Shown: positions 7,515 to 16,194 of the stretch, piece after piece | Numbering within the stretch: position 1 is the first letter of the stretch | Layout: each line of letters starts with the position of its first letter | Assembly (NCBI RefSeq): GCF_000971175.1 | Contig: NZ_BBLY01000004.1 | Coordinates: 306,298 to 370,297 of the forward strand | DNA: 64,000 nucleotides | Origin: Demequina pelophila | GTDB taxonomy: Bacteria; Actinomycetota; Actinomycetes; Actinomycetales; Demequinaceae | Direction: 5' to 3' | The notes under the pieces: generated by a model | Database searches by the model: none | What the model was told of the DNA's origin: nothing | What the model saw: the letters and a program-made list of their open reading frames with translations, nothing else | Position numbers and translations under genes: made by a program

Positions 7515-9584
7515 TCAGACGGTGGCGACGGCGTCGACCGTCGCGAGCTTGCTGTCGCGGGACTTGAGCGCGATGACGATGAGCGCCATGACGGCGACGC
7601 CGATCGCGAGCGCCAGGAGGAACAGCAGGAAGTTGCCGATGAGCGGCAGCACCCAGATTCCGCCGTGCGGCGCGCGCAGCGTGGTGCCGAACACCATCGC
7701 GAGGCCACCCGTGATCGAGGAGCCGACCACGGAGGAGACGATGATGCGGACCGGGTCCGCCGCGGCGAACGGGATCGCGCCCTCCGAGATGAACGAGGCG
7801 CCCAGCAGCCAGGCCGCCTTGCCGTTCTCCCGCTCGGGCTCGGAGAACAGCTTGGGCCGGACGGTGGTGGCCAGCGCCATCGCGAGCGGGGCGACCATGC
7901 CGGCCGCCATGACGGCGGCCATGATCTTGAGTTGCGGAGCGTCGGTCGCGGCGCCGGCGGCCGCGAGGCCCGTGGTCGCGAAGGTGTAGGCCACCTTGTT
8001 CACGGGGCCGCCCAGGTCGAAGCCCATCATCGCGCCCAGGATGAGGCCCAGGATCAGCGCGGACGACCCGGTGAGCCCGTTGAGCCAGTCGTTGAGGCCG
8101 TCGGACAGCCACACGATGGGCCGGCCCAGCAGGGTGATGAACAGGCCCGCGGTGATGAGCGTGGACAGCAACGGGATCACCACGACCGGCATGACGCCGC
8201 GCACGCCCTTGTGGACCTTCCACGAGGACACCCACTTCGCGGCGAATCCGCCCAGGAACCCGGTCGCGATGCCGCCCAGGAAGCCGGCGCCCATGGTCGC
8301 GGCGATCGAGCCGCCCACGATGCCGGGCACCAGACCGGGGCGGTCGGCGATTCCGAAGGCGATGAAGCCGGACAGGATGGGGACCAGGAACCCGAACGAC
8401 GCCCCGCCGATGACGAACAGCAGCGCGGCCCACTCGGTGAGGCTCGTGACGTCGAAGTTGGTGGTGACGTCGTACTCGCCGCCACCGCCGATCGTGTAGT
8501 TGACGATCTCGATCGCGCCGTCCTCGCCGATCGCGACCTGCGCGAGCATGAAGGACAGGGCGATCAGGATGCCGCCCGCCGCGACGAACGGGATCATGTA
8601 GCTCACGCCGGTCATCAGCCACTGGCGGATGCGGGTGCCGACCCCGGCCTCCTTGTCCACCTTGGTGGTGAGCCCGGACGCGGCGGCCGGGGTGGCGGAC
8701 GCGGCCTTCGAGGGGTCGGCCTTCCACTCGGCAGCGAGCCCGGCGGCCTGGGACACGAGCGCCGGGCCGTCCGAGATGGCCTTCTTCACGCCCACGTCGA
8801 CGATGGGCTTGCCCGCGAATCGCTCCGCGCCGCGGACCTCGACGTCGTGGGCGAAGATCACCGCGTCCGCGGCCGCGATCTGCGCGTCCGTGAGCGGCGT
8901 CGCGCCCGCCGAGCCCTGCGTCTCGACCGCGATCGTGTGGCCCGCGTCCTTCGCGGCCTTCTCGAGCGCCTCGGCCGCCATGTACGTGTGCGCGATGCCC
9001 GTGGGGCAGGAGGTCACGCCCACCAGGGTCAGGCCGGGGGACGATGCGGCGGCCGGGGACGATGCAGGGGTTGCGGGTGTCGCGGCGGCCGGGGTCGCCG
9101 GAGCGGCCGCCGGCGCGGGCGGGGGTGTCGCCGGGGTGACGTCGCCGACCTCGGCGTTGACGAGGTCCGCCACCTCCTGCTCGGAGGAGGCGTGGCGGAG
9201 CGCCTCCGTGAAGTCCTTCTTCATCAGCGCGCGGGCGAGCTTGGGCAGCACCTGCATGTGGGCGTCGCCGCCGCCCTCGGGCGCGGCGATGAGGAACACG
9301 AGCGTCGCGGGGCCGTCCTTGGCGCCCCAGTCGAGGCCCTCGGCGAGCCGCCCGAAGCCCAGCGTGGGCTCGGTGATCGCCGCCGACCTCGCGTGCGGGA
9401 TGGCGATGCCACCGGGCAGCCCCGTCGCGGTCTTCTCCTCCCTCGCACGGACGTCCGCGAGGAAGGCCTCGCGATCCGTGCATCGTCCCGAGGCGACCAG
9501 GCGATCCGCGAGCGCCGCGGTCGCCTCGTGCCGGTCCCCGGCGCTGAGGTCGAGCACCACCTGGGTGCTGTCGATGAGGGGCAT
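7515..9584 (-). CDS. fruA: fructose PTS enzyme IIABC
   Basis: A membrane permease that takes up fructose and phosphorylates it to fructose 1-phosphate. The 689 residues run EIIA (His64 in GIAIPHARS), an Ala/Pro/Ser linker at about 146-183, EIIB (Cys193 in SCPTGIAHTYMAAEAL), a second linker, and EIIC from about residue 310 with many membrane helices and the GGPVNKVAYTF stretch. The first linker carries two copies of the GGGACGATGC repeat, read as A-S-S-P. It follows fruK by 20 nt. The A-B-C order on one chain is common in actinobacteria. Confidence 0.95.
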   Translation of the reverse strand: MPLIDSTQVVLDLSAGDRHEATAALADRLVASGRCTDREAFLADVRAREEKTATGLPGGIAIPHARSAAITEPTLGFGRLAEGLDWGAKDGPATLVFLIAAPEGGGDAHMQVLPKLARALMKKDFTEALRHASSEQEVADLVNAEVGDVTPATPPPAPAAAPATPAAATPATPASSPAAASSPGLTLVGVTSCPTGIAHTYMAAEALEKAAKDAGHTIAVETQGSAGATPLTDAQIAAADAVIFAHDVEVRGAERFAGKPIVDVGVKKAISDGPALVSQAAGLAAEWKADPSKAASATPAAASGLTTKVDKEAGVGTRIRQWLMTGVSYMIPFVAAGGILIALSFMLAQVAIGEDGAIEIVNYTIGGGGEYDVTTNFDVTSLTEWAALLFVIGGASFGFLVPILSGFIAFGIADRPGLVPGIVGGSIAATMGAGFLGGIATGFLGGFAAKWVSSWKVHKGVRGVMPVVVIPLLSTLITAGLFITLLGRPIVWLSDGLNDWLNGLTGSSALILGLILGAMMGFDLGGPVNKVAYTFATTGLAAAGAATDAPQLKIMAAVMAAGMVAPLAMALATTVRPKLFSEPERENGKAAWLLGASFISEGAIPFAAADPVRIIVSSVVGSSITGGLAMVFGTTLRAPHGGIWVLPLIGNFLLFLLALAIGVAVMALIVIALKSRDSKLATVDAVATV

Positions 9585-9604
9585 GGGGGTGCTCCTTTCC
9601 TGGG

Positions 9605-10603
9605 TCAGCTGTGGCCCAGTTCCATGGTGAGGTCGGGGTTCTCGGTCAGGTCGACCGTGATGCGGGAGGTGTGGTCGGGGGAGGGGACGCGCGAGCCCGG
9701 CAGGGTCACCGCGGCCGCGCCCCACGCGACGCCCCGGGTGAGGGCGCCGTTGCCCTCGAGTCCGCCCGCGAAGCCGTCGAGCAGGCCGGCGAGCATGCAG
9801 TCGCCGGCGCCCACGGTCGAGCGGGGGCGGGCGATGGTCGCCCGCGCGTGCACCAGCAGGTCCGCGGTGACGAGCAGCGCGCCGTGGGAGCCCAGGCTCA
9901 CCGCGACGGTGGGGATGCCGTGGGCGACCAGGTCCCGCGCGGCGGCGCGCACGTCGTAGAGGCTGGGCAGCGCGTGGCCCACGAGCTCCGCGAGCTCCTC
10001 GTGGTTCGGCTTGATGAGGTCCGGCCGCGCGGCCACGGCCGCGGTGAACGCCGCGCCCGAGGAGTCGATCGCGACGCGGGCTCCCGCCGCGCGGCCGCGC
10101 TCCACCAGCGTCGCGTACAGGTCCACCGGCGCGCCGGGGGGCAGCGATCCGCACCCCACGATCCAGGTGGGCCGGGACGGGGAGGTGTCCGGCGCATCGT
10201 CCCCGGTCGGCCGGGCGGCGGGGCCGGAGGCGTCGAGCGTCGCCGCGAGGAGCGCCTCGACCTCGTCGCCGCTCAGCCGCGGGCCGGGCTCGTTGAGCTT
10301 GGTGGTGGTGCCGTCCGGCTCGAGGACGGAGACGTTCATGCGCGACGAGCCCGCGACCGGGACCGAGCGGCGCGCCACGCCCGCCGCGTCGAGCAGCTCC
10401 TCGAGCAGGTGGCCCTCGGGGCCGCCGGACGGCAGCACCGCGATCGCCTCGCCGCCCTGGGCCGTGATGGCACGGGCGACGTTGACGCCCTTGCCGCCGG
10501 CGTCCACGCGTACGTCGGTGGCGCGGAGCACCTCGCCTCGCTCGAGCGCCGGCACCGTGAGGGCGCGGTCGACGCTGGGGTTGGGGGTCAGCGTGACGAT
10601 CAT
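9605..10603 (-). CDS. fruK: 1-phosphofructokinase
   Basis: A PfkB-family kinase that converts fructose 1-phosphate to fructose 1,6-bisphosphate. The 332 residues open with MIVTLTPNPSVDRAL, typical of FruK, followed by the GGKGVNVARAI signature, and end with the ATP and base site STVGAGDCMLAGLLDG. A short insertion around PTGDDAPDTSPS coincides with a copy of the decamer repeat at 10194-10203 and is probably a surface loop. ATG 10603 overlaps the fruR stop as ATGA, showing translational coupling. Confidence 0.95.
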   Translation of the reverse strand: MIVTLTPNPSVDRALTVPALERGEVLRATDVRVDAGGKGVNVARAITAQGGEAIAVLPSGGPEGHLLEELLDAAGVARRSVPVAGSSRMNVSVLEPDGTTTKLNEPGPRLSGDEVEALLAATLDASGPAARPTGDDAPDTSPSRPTWIVGCGSLPPGAPVDLYATLVERGRAAGARVAIDSSGAAFTAAVAARPDLIKPNHEELAELVGHALPSLYDVRAAARDLVAHGIPTVAVSLGSHGALLVTADLLVHARATIARPRSTVGAGDCMLAGLLDGFAGGLEGNGALTRGVAWGAAAVTLPGSRVPSPDHTSRITVDLTENPDLTMELGHS

Positions 10604-11361
10604 GCGGTCGCCACCTCCGTTCCTGCGGCTCGCAGTTCGTCGGCGACGTCCTCGGCGAGCTCGTCGTCCGTGATGACCAGGTCCACGTCCGCGACGTGGG
10701 CGAAGCGGTGGAGGTGGTCGTCGCCCGCCTTGGAGGAGTCCGTGGCGACCACCACGCGGCGGGCGGCCTCGACCATGGCGCGCTTGACGCGAGCCTCCTC
10801 GAGGTCCGGCGTGGTGAGCCCGCGGCCGGCGGAGATGCCGTTCGTGCCCATGATCGCGACGTCGACCACGATCTGTCCGAGCGCCGCGACCGCCCAGTCG
10901 CCCACCGAGGCGGCGGTGGTGCCGCGGACGCGGCCGCCCAGCACGTACAGCGTGATCCCGGGGCGGTTGGCGAGCGCGGCGGCTGCCGGGATCGAGTCGG
11001 TGATGACCGTGAGGTCCGCGTCGACGGGCAGCAGTTCGACGAGCGCCTGGGTGGTCGAGCCCGCGTCGAGGAGCACGGTGCCGCCGTCGGGGAGCTCGTC
11101 CAGGGCGCGGGCCGCGATGCGCCGCTTGGCGTCCGTGCGGCGGACGCTGCGGGAGGCGAGTGTGGGCTCGAGCTCGAGGCGCTCGACCGGGATCGCGCCG
11201 CCATGGACCCGGCGCAGCGACCCGCGGCGCTCGAGCGCGGTGAGGTCGCGGCGGATGGTCTCGGGGGTGACGGCCAGCTGGTCGGCGAGCGCGGTCACCT
11301 CGACCCTGCCGGCCGTGCGCGCCTGCGTGAGGATGCGCTGCTGTCGCTCCGTCGCGTACAT
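10600..11361 (-). CDS. fruR: DeoR-family fructose operon repressor
   Basis: A DeoR regulator of 253 residues. It has an N-terminal winged helix-turn-helix (ERQQRILTQARTAGRVEVTALADQ, then TPETIRRDLTALERRGSLRRVHGGA) and a C-terminal sugar-phosphate sensing domain with LLDAGSTTQALVELL and MGTNGISAGRGLTT. Leading the fruR-fruK-fruA-ptsH-ptsI operon, it most likely represses it and responds to fructose 1-phosphate, which is inference from the family. A GAGGGAG ribosome site lies before ATG 11361. The symbol is a functional guess from context. Confidence 0.9.
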   Translation of the reverse strand: MYATERQQRILTQARTAGRVEVTALADQLAVTPETIRRDLTALERRGSLRRVHGGAIPVERLELEPTLASRSVRRTDAKRRIAARALDELPDGGTVLLDAGSTTQALVELLPVDADLTVITDSIPAAAALANRPGITLYVLGGRVRGTTAASVGDWAVAALGQIVVDVAIMGTNGISAGRGLTTPDLEEARVKRAMVEAARRVVVATDSSKAGDDHLHRFAHVADVDLVITDDELAEDVADELRAAGTEVATA

Positions 11362-11401
11362 CGGACTCCCTCGTCGCGGCCCGCTCGGGCCTGATTTCGC
11401 T

Positions 11402-11430
11402 AGATAACCACATTATCAAACACAAAGCAA
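11402..11430 (-). promoter_or_regulatory. fru operon promoter with palindromic operator
   Basis: Read on the minus strand, TTGCTT (11425-11430) and TTATCT (11402-11407) are 17 nt apart, a standard -35/-10 pair. The A+T-rich palindrome GATAA-CCACA-TTATC at 11403-11417 covers the -10 box and is a good candidate for the FruR operator. Confidence 0.6.
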
Positions 11431-11439
11431 CAGAAACGG

Positions 11440-11740
11440 GCCCAGGTTTGTCCCGATTGTGGGGGTGGCGAGGCCGTGGGGCGGGGCGGCGGCGGAGCGT
11501 CAAGTAGGGCGTCGGCAGAGCGTCGGGCGGGGCGGGGCGGCACTCTCGGGCGGAGCGGGGCGGCACTCTCGGGCGAGCCGGCCGCCCGGGTGCGCCGCGC
11601 ATCGTCCCGAGGGGCGGGCTGTGATCCTCGCAACACCTCGGCAACACCGGGCGCTGCCTGGGCGTTCACTGACCGACGACACCTGTGCCGCCGCACGGGC
11701 GCCCGCTACGATGAGTGCGGTCACCAATCGAGGAGGAACC
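11440..11740. other. spacer with short direct repeats
   Basis: No gene is seen. The spacer has two copies of GGGGCGGCACTCTCGGGCG near 11532 and 11557, a decamer copy at 11599-11608, and the leader of the next gene with an AGGAGGA site at 11731. Confidence 0.55.
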
Positions 11741-12562
11741 GTGGCAAGTCCCGTGTTCAGCAATGCCAAGGAGTTCAAGTCCGACCCGCTGCTCGCGCAG
11801 CCGAGCGCCGCGGACCTGCAGCGCCAGTACGAGCAGCCCGCGGGCACGCCCGGCTACGTCGCCGACGACCGGATGTCCTACTCCGGGGTGATCAACAAGA
11901 CCACCGGGCTGGGCATCGTCACGCTGGGCATGGGCGCCGTGGCGTACGTGCTCGTGGGCCAGATGGTCTCCGCGATGCTGCCGGCGCTCGGCGCGGGCAT
12001 CGCGGCCCTGGTGATCGGCCTCATCGCGTCGTTCCAGCGCACCCCCGGGCCGGTCCTGGTGGGCCTGTACGCGGTGCTCGAGGGCTTCTTCCTGGGCGCC
12101 ATCACCGTGCTCATCGAGACGCAGTTCAACGTGCCCGGCGCCGGCGTCCAGGCGCTGCTCGCGACCGGCATCACGCTCATGGTGTGCCTGTGGCTGTACC
12201 GCTCGGGCCGCGTGCGCTACACGTCGAAGCTGCGCAAGATCTTCATGATCGGCGCGATCTCCTACCTGGTGTTCGGCCTGGTGAACATCGGCTACATGAT
12301 CTTCTCCGACTCGAACTCGGGCTTCGGCCTGCGCACGGACGTGGAGATCTTCGGCATCCCGCTGGGCGCCGTCATCGGCGTCGTCGCGGTGCTGCTCGCG
12401 TGCATCTCGCTGATCGGCGACTTCGACTTCATCGATAACGGCGTGAAGAACGGCGCCGAGAAGAAGCTCGAGTGGAAGGCCTCGTTCGGCATCATCGTCA
12501 CGCTCGTGTGGCTCTACATCGAGTTCCTGCGCCTCATCGCGATCTTCAGCGGCCGCGACTAG
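11741..12562 (+). CDS. Bax inhibitor-1/YccA-like membrane protein
   Basis: A 273-residue protein with a hydrophilic N-terminus of about 60 residues and seven predicted membrane segments, ending IEFLRLIAIFSGRD, as in the YccA/BI-1 superfamily. Conserved features are YAVLEGFFLGAITV and the acidic stretch GDFDFIDNGVKNGAEKKLEWKASFGI. Members are thought to affect ion flux or membrane protein quality control; the bacterial role is unclear. GTG 11741 follows AGGAGGA by 4 nt. It is monocistronic, with a strong terminator behind it. Confidence 0.9.
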   Translation: MASPVFSNAKEFKSDPLLAQPSAADLQRQYEQPAGTPGYVADDRMSYSGVINKTTGLGIVTLGMGAVAYVLVGQMVSAMLPALGAGIAALVIGLIASFQRTPGPVLVGLYAVLEGFFLGAITVLIETQFNVPGAGVQALLATGITLMVCLWLYRSGRVRYTSKLRKIFMIGAISYLVFGLVNIGYMIFSDSNSGFGLRTDVEIFGIPLGAVIGVVAVLLACISLIGDFDFIDNGVKNGAEKKLEWKASFGIIVTLVWLYIEFLRLIAIFSGRD

Positions 12563-12573
12563 CGTCACCGCAC

Positions 12574-12607
12574 AGCGAGGCCCCCGCCACCCGGCGGGGG
12601 CCTCGCT
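12574..12607 (+). terminator. hairpin after Bax-inhibitor gene
   Basis: Arms 12574-12588 and 12593-12607 pair perfectly over 15 bp (AGCGAGGCCCCCGCC) around a 4-nt loop. It lies 11 nt after the stop codon. Confidence 0.85.
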
Positions 12608-12673
12608 GCGTTCCGGGGACTGGGGGCGCGTGCGTGGGCCTGCCGGGGTCGGTGGCGCGCTGCGTCCTCGGTC

Positions 12674-12857
12674 GAGCGGATTGTGTCGGTTTGGGGCTTC
12701 CCCTGCGTGCGGCAGAGCGAATCGTGACGGTGGGCCCCCGCAACCCCCATGGCCGGGCCTGGCCCTGAGCCCGGGTGTGAACCCGGGGCTCGGGCGGGCA
12801 CCGTCACGAATCGCTCTATGAGACGCAGCAGCGCCGCCAAAGCGACACAATTCGCTC
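12674..12857. repeat. nested imperfect inverted repeat of 184 nt
   Basis: The outer arms 12674-12694 and 12837-12857 pair 19 of 21 bases. The middle arms 12714-12732 and 12799-12817 pair 18 of 19. A small inner hairpin lies at 12767-12791. There is no coding capacity. A CTCTG pentamer repeats four times just beyond, near 12872. It lies between converging genes. Confidence 0.75.
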
Positions 12858-12927
12858 TGCGCGAGGCGACGCTCTGCTCTGCTCTGCTCTGCGCTGCGCG
12901 CCGGCGTCGCCTCTCGACGTCGTCGCC

Positions 12928-13572
12928 CTACTGGTAGCCCACCTGGCAGAAACCGTGGTTGCAGTAGCCGCCGGGGTTCTTGTGGAGATAGCCCTGGTGG
13001 TAGTCCTCCGCGAGGTAGAAGACCCCGTCGCCGGCCTCCTCGGCGGGGGCGATCTGGGTGGTGATCGCGCCGTAGCCCTGGGAGGCCAGCCGCTCCTGGT
13101 AGCGGTCGCGTGAGGCGAGCGCCGCCTCGAGCTGCGCGGGCGTGGTGGTGAAGATCGCCGACCGGTACTGCGTGCCCACGTCGTTGCCCTGGCGGTTGGC
13201 CGTGGTGGGGTCGTGGTTCTCCCAGAACGCCGCGAACAGGTCCTCGAGGGACGTCTGCGCCGGGTCGTACACCACCCGGACCGTCTCCGTGTGGCCGGTG
13301 AGCGACGTGCAGGTCTCCTGGTAGTTGGGGTGGCGCGTCCACCCGCCCATGTAGCCCACGGCGGTGACGTGCACCCCGGGGAGCCGCCAAAAGATGCGCT
13401 CGGCGCCCCAGAAGCACCCCATCGCGACGTACAGCACCTCCGAGTCCTCCGGCCACGGGCCGTGCAGCGAGGTCCCGAGCACCACGTGGCGGTCCGCGAC
13501 CTGCATGGGCGTGTCCCGTCCGGTGAGGGCCTGGTCGGCGGTGACCATGCGGGTCTTGTCGATTCCGAGCAT
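12928..13572 (-). CDS. msrA: peptide methionine sulfoxide reductase A
   Basis: The enzyme reduces the S-epimer of methionine sulfoxide in proteins and free methionine, repairing oxidative damage. The catalytic Cys53 sits in the signature MGCFWGAER. Further family stretches are [47 protein letters not shown] and [20 protein letters not shown], the last carrying the resolving cysteines. The 214-residue length suits the long MsrA class with an N-terminal extension. Start ATG 13572 has GGGAGT upstream. It converges with the Bax-inhibitor gene across the nested repeat. Confidence 0.96.
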   Translation of the reverse strand: MLGIDKTRMVTADQALTGRDTPMQVADRHVVLGTSLHGPWPEDSEVLYVAMGCFWGAERIFWRLPGVHVTAVGYMGGWTRHPNYQETCTSLTGHTETVRVVYDPAQTSLEDLFAAFWENHDPTTANRQGNDVGTQYRSAIFTTTPAQLEAALASRDRYQERLASQGYGAITTQIAPAEEAGDGVFYLAEDYHQGYLHKNPGGYCNHGFCQVGYQ

Positions 13573-13665
13573 GGGTGACTCCCTTCCGGTGGGCGAACGT
13601 CGCGAGGGCGCCGCGTGTTCCGCGTGGCGGGCCTCGCGCCCTCCGCCCCGGGATAGTCTCGCGCT

Positions 13666-14904
13666 ATGGCCGAACCTCGCACCACCGAGCTCCCGGGCGC
13701 CGCCGAGCCCGCGCCCGACTTCGAGACCGAGCACGTGCCGCTGTGGCTGCGCGTCACCGCGGCCTGGTCGTGGCGGCTCATCGTGGTCGGCATCGTCGTG
13801 TGGGTCTTCGCCACCGGCTTCACTCAGCTCGCCACCGTGGTGCTGCCGCTGGGCATCGCGCTGCTCATCGCGGCGCCGCTCGAGCGCCTGGTCGCCCGCA
13901 TGGAGGGCTGGGGCATCCACCGCACGCTCGGCTCCGCGCTGTCGCTCGTGGGCCTCGTCGTCGTCATCCTGGGGCTGTCCTTCGCGGCCGGCAGCTCGAT
14001 CGTCGCCGGCTTCGACGACCTGCGCGACGCGGCGGTGAGCGGCTTCAACCAGTTCCTCGACTGGCTGGTCGACGGCCCCATCCACATGTCGCGCGAGCAG
14101 ATCGACGAGGTCATCGCGAACGGCACCTCCGCCCTCCAGGACAACGCCTGGGGCCTGGCCACCGGCGCGTTCTCCGTGACCGGCACCATCGGCACCCTGT
14201 TCGCGGGCTCCGCGATCGCGCTGTTCGCGCTGTTCTTCTTCCTGCGCGACGGCCGCACGCTGTGGCTGTGGTTCGTCGGGCTCATGCCCAAGTCCCGCAA
14301 GGAGACCATCGACCGCGCCGGCTCCAACGCGTGGGTCACGCTCCGGCGCTACACCCAGACGAGCGTCTTCGTCGCGTTCATCGACGCGGTGGGCATCGGC
14401 CTCGCGGCGTGGATCATCGGCGTCCCGCTCGTCATCCCCATCGCGATCTTCGTCTTCCTGCTGTCCTTCATCCCGCTCATCGGCGCGACCCTGTCCGGCG
14501 CGATCGCGGTCGCGGTCGCGCTGTTCGACGGGGGCTGGGTGTCCGCGCTGCTCATGATGGGCGCGGTGCTGCTGGTCCAGCAGCTCGAGGGCAACATCCT
14601 CTACCCGTGGCTGTTCGGCAAGGCCGTGTCGCTGCACCCGCTCGCCATCCTGCTCACGGTCGCGACCGGAACGCTGCTGCTGGGCCTCGTGGGCGCCGTG
14701 ATCGCGGTGCCCATCCTGTCCTTCGGCTACGCCTTCGCCCGCAGCCTCCACAGCGACTGGCGCGCCGACAAGGACGACGATGCCGGGGCGCTCGGCGAGG
14801 GCCCCAAGGTCGCGCTCCAACGCGCGCGCGACGTCATCGCGAAGACCGGCGAGATCCGCATCCGCCGGCGCCCGCACCCCGAGGACTCCTCGCACGAGGA
14901 CTGA
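13666..14904 (+). CDS. AI-2E family transporter (PF01594)
   Basis: A 412-residue integral membrane protein with two N-terminal membrane segments, a soluble middle stretch, and the family core: [18 protein letters not shown], then [36 protein letters not shown] and [28 protein letters not shown]. Members include the AI-2 exporter TqsA and Na+/H+ antiporters, so the substrate cannot be told. TAGTCT at 13654-13659 lies 6 nt before ATG, indicating a leaderless message. A perfect decamer-repeat hairpin follows the stop. Confidence 0.88.
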   Translation: MAEPRTTELPGAAEPAPDFETEHVPLWLRVTAAWSWRLIVVGIVVWVFATGFTQLATVVLPLGIALLIAAPLERLVARMEGWGIHRTLGSALSLVGLVVVILGLSFAAGSSIVAGFDDLRDAAVSGFNQFLDWLVDGPIHMSREQIDEVIANGTSALQDNAWGLATGAFSVTGTIGTLFAGSAIALFALFFFLRDGRTLWLWFVGLMPKSRKETIDRAGSNAWVTLRRYTQTSVFVAFIDAVGIGLAAWIIGVPLVIPIAIFVFLLSFIPLIGATLSGAIAVAVALFDGGWVSALLMMGAVLLVQQLEGNILYPWLFGKAVSLHPLAILLTVATGTLLLGLVGAVIAVPILSFGYAFARSLHSDWRADKDDDAGALGEGPKVALQRARDVIAKTGEIRIRRRPHPEDSSHED

Positions 14905-14907
14905 CCC

Positions 14908-14942
14908 GGGACGATGCACGGGCCCGGCCCGTGCATCGTCCC
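14908..14942. terminator. hairpin made of paired GGGACGATGC repeats
   Basis: Arms 14908-14922 and 14928-14942 are perfect 15-bp complements beginning GGGACGATGCACGGG, with a 5-nt loop. It starts 3 nt after the upstream stop codon. It is two inverted copies of the window-wide repeat in terminator position. Confidence 0.75.
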
Positions 14943-14998
14943 CCGTCAGGACGGGGGTCGCCCGGGTGGGCGACCTGCCGCTGACCTAGACTCGCCGG

Positions 14999-16123
14999 GT
15001 GCGCTGCGCCTACTACGAGTCCGGGACGTGCCGCTCGTGCACCCTGCTCGAGGTGCCGCACGCGCGCCAGGTGGCGGATAAGCAGGCGGCGCTCGAGCGC
15101 CTCGTCGCCGGCGCCGCGCCCGCGGCGGACGTCGACTGGCTCGCGCCGCTCGTGAGCGCGGAGCAGGGCTTCCGCGCCAAGGCCAAGATGGTCGTGGGCG
15201 GCACGGTCGACGCGCCCACGCTGGGCATCCTCGACGATGCCGGCCGCGGCGTCGACCTGCGCGGGTGCCCGCTCTATCCGGCGCCCATCACCGACGCGCT
15301 GCCGGTGCTCGCGGAATTCATCGCCCGCGCGCGGCTCGAGCCCTACGACGTGCCCGCCCGCCGCGGCGAGCTCAAGCACGTGCTCGTGACCGCCGCGCCC
15401 GACGGCGCGCTCATGGTCCGCCTGGTGCTGCGCTCGACCGAGGCGCACACGCGCATCGTCAAGCACCTGCCGTGGCTCCAGGAGCGGCTGCCCGCGCTCG
15501 CGGTCGCGTCGCTCAACATCCTGCCGGCGCACGCCGCGGTGCTCGAGGGCGACCGCGAGATCGTGCTCACCGAGCGCGCCTCCCTGCCGCTGGACCTGGG
15601 CGAGGTCATCCTCCACGCGCGGCCGCGCAGCTTCCTCCAGACCAACACCGCGATCGCCCGCGAGCTCTACGCCCAGGTCGCGCAGTGGGTGGGGGAGTCC
15701 GCGCCGCGGACCGTGTGGGACCTCTACTGCGGCGTGGGCGGCTTCGCGCTGCACTGCCGCGCGCCCGGGCGGACGGTCGTGGGCGTCGAGTCGAGCGCGG
15801 AGGCCGTCGAGTCCGCGCGGCTGAGTGCGGGGGACGATGCGTCGGTCGCCTTCGTCGCCGACGACGCCTTCCGGTGGGCGCGCGGCCAGGAGGCGGTCGC
15901 GGACGCGATCGTGGTGAACCCGCCGCGGCGGGGGATCGGCGACCTGGCGCCGTGGCTCGAGGCGACGGACGCGCGCCACGTGGTCTATTCGAGCTGCAAC
16001 GCGCTGAGCCTCGCGCACGACCTGGCGGCGATGCCGTCGCTGGTGCCCGTGCGCGGCCGGCTGCTCGACATGTTCCCGCACACGACGCACTACGAGGCCG
16101 TGGTCCTGCTCGAGCGGCGCTGA
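14999..16123 (+). CDS. rlmC: 23S rRNA (uracil-C5)-methyltransferase, RlmC type
   Basis: A TrmA/RumA-superfamily enzyme that methylates a uracil at C5 in 23S rRNA using SAM. The N-terminus MRCAYYESGTCRSCTLLE has the cysteine spacing typical of RlmC, probably for a 4Fe-4S cluster, and a TRAM domain is lacking. Later motifs are FLQTNTAIA, the SAM loop VWDLYCGVGGFALHC, VVNPPRRGI, and the catalytic cysteine in VYSSCNALSL. The 374 residues match RlmC length. TAGACT at 14987-14992 lies 6 nt before GTG, so the message is likely leaderless. A decamer copy at 15831 encodes GDDA in a loop. Confidence 0.88.
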   Translation: MRCAYYESGTCRSCTLLEVPHARQVADKQAALERLVAGAAPAADVDWLAPLVSAEQGFRAKAKMVVGGTVDAPTLGILDDAGRGVDLRGCPLYPAPITDALPVLAEFIARARLEPYDVPARRGELKHVLVTAAPDGALMVRLVLRSTEAHTRIVKHLPWLQERLPALAVASLNILPAHAAVLEGDREIVLTERASLPLDLGEVILHARPRSFLQTNTAIARELYAQVAQWVGESAPRTVWDLYCGVGGFALHCRAPGRTVVGVESSAEAVESARLSAGDDASVAFVADDAFRWARGQEAVADAIVVNPPRRGIGDLAPWLEATDARHVVYSSCNALSLAHDLAAMPSLVPVRGRLLDMFPHTTHYEAVVLLERR

Positions 16124-16194
16124 CGGCGCGCCGCGGCTTCCGGTCCCGGGCGCGCGGTGCCAGGATGGGAGTCCAGCCTGAGGAGGTCTCCCGC

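Noticed and set aside
12872-12891. CTCTG pentamer repeat as a phase-variable tract
   Set aside because: Only about four units, in a non-coding spacer with no nearby promoter element whose spacing it could alter.
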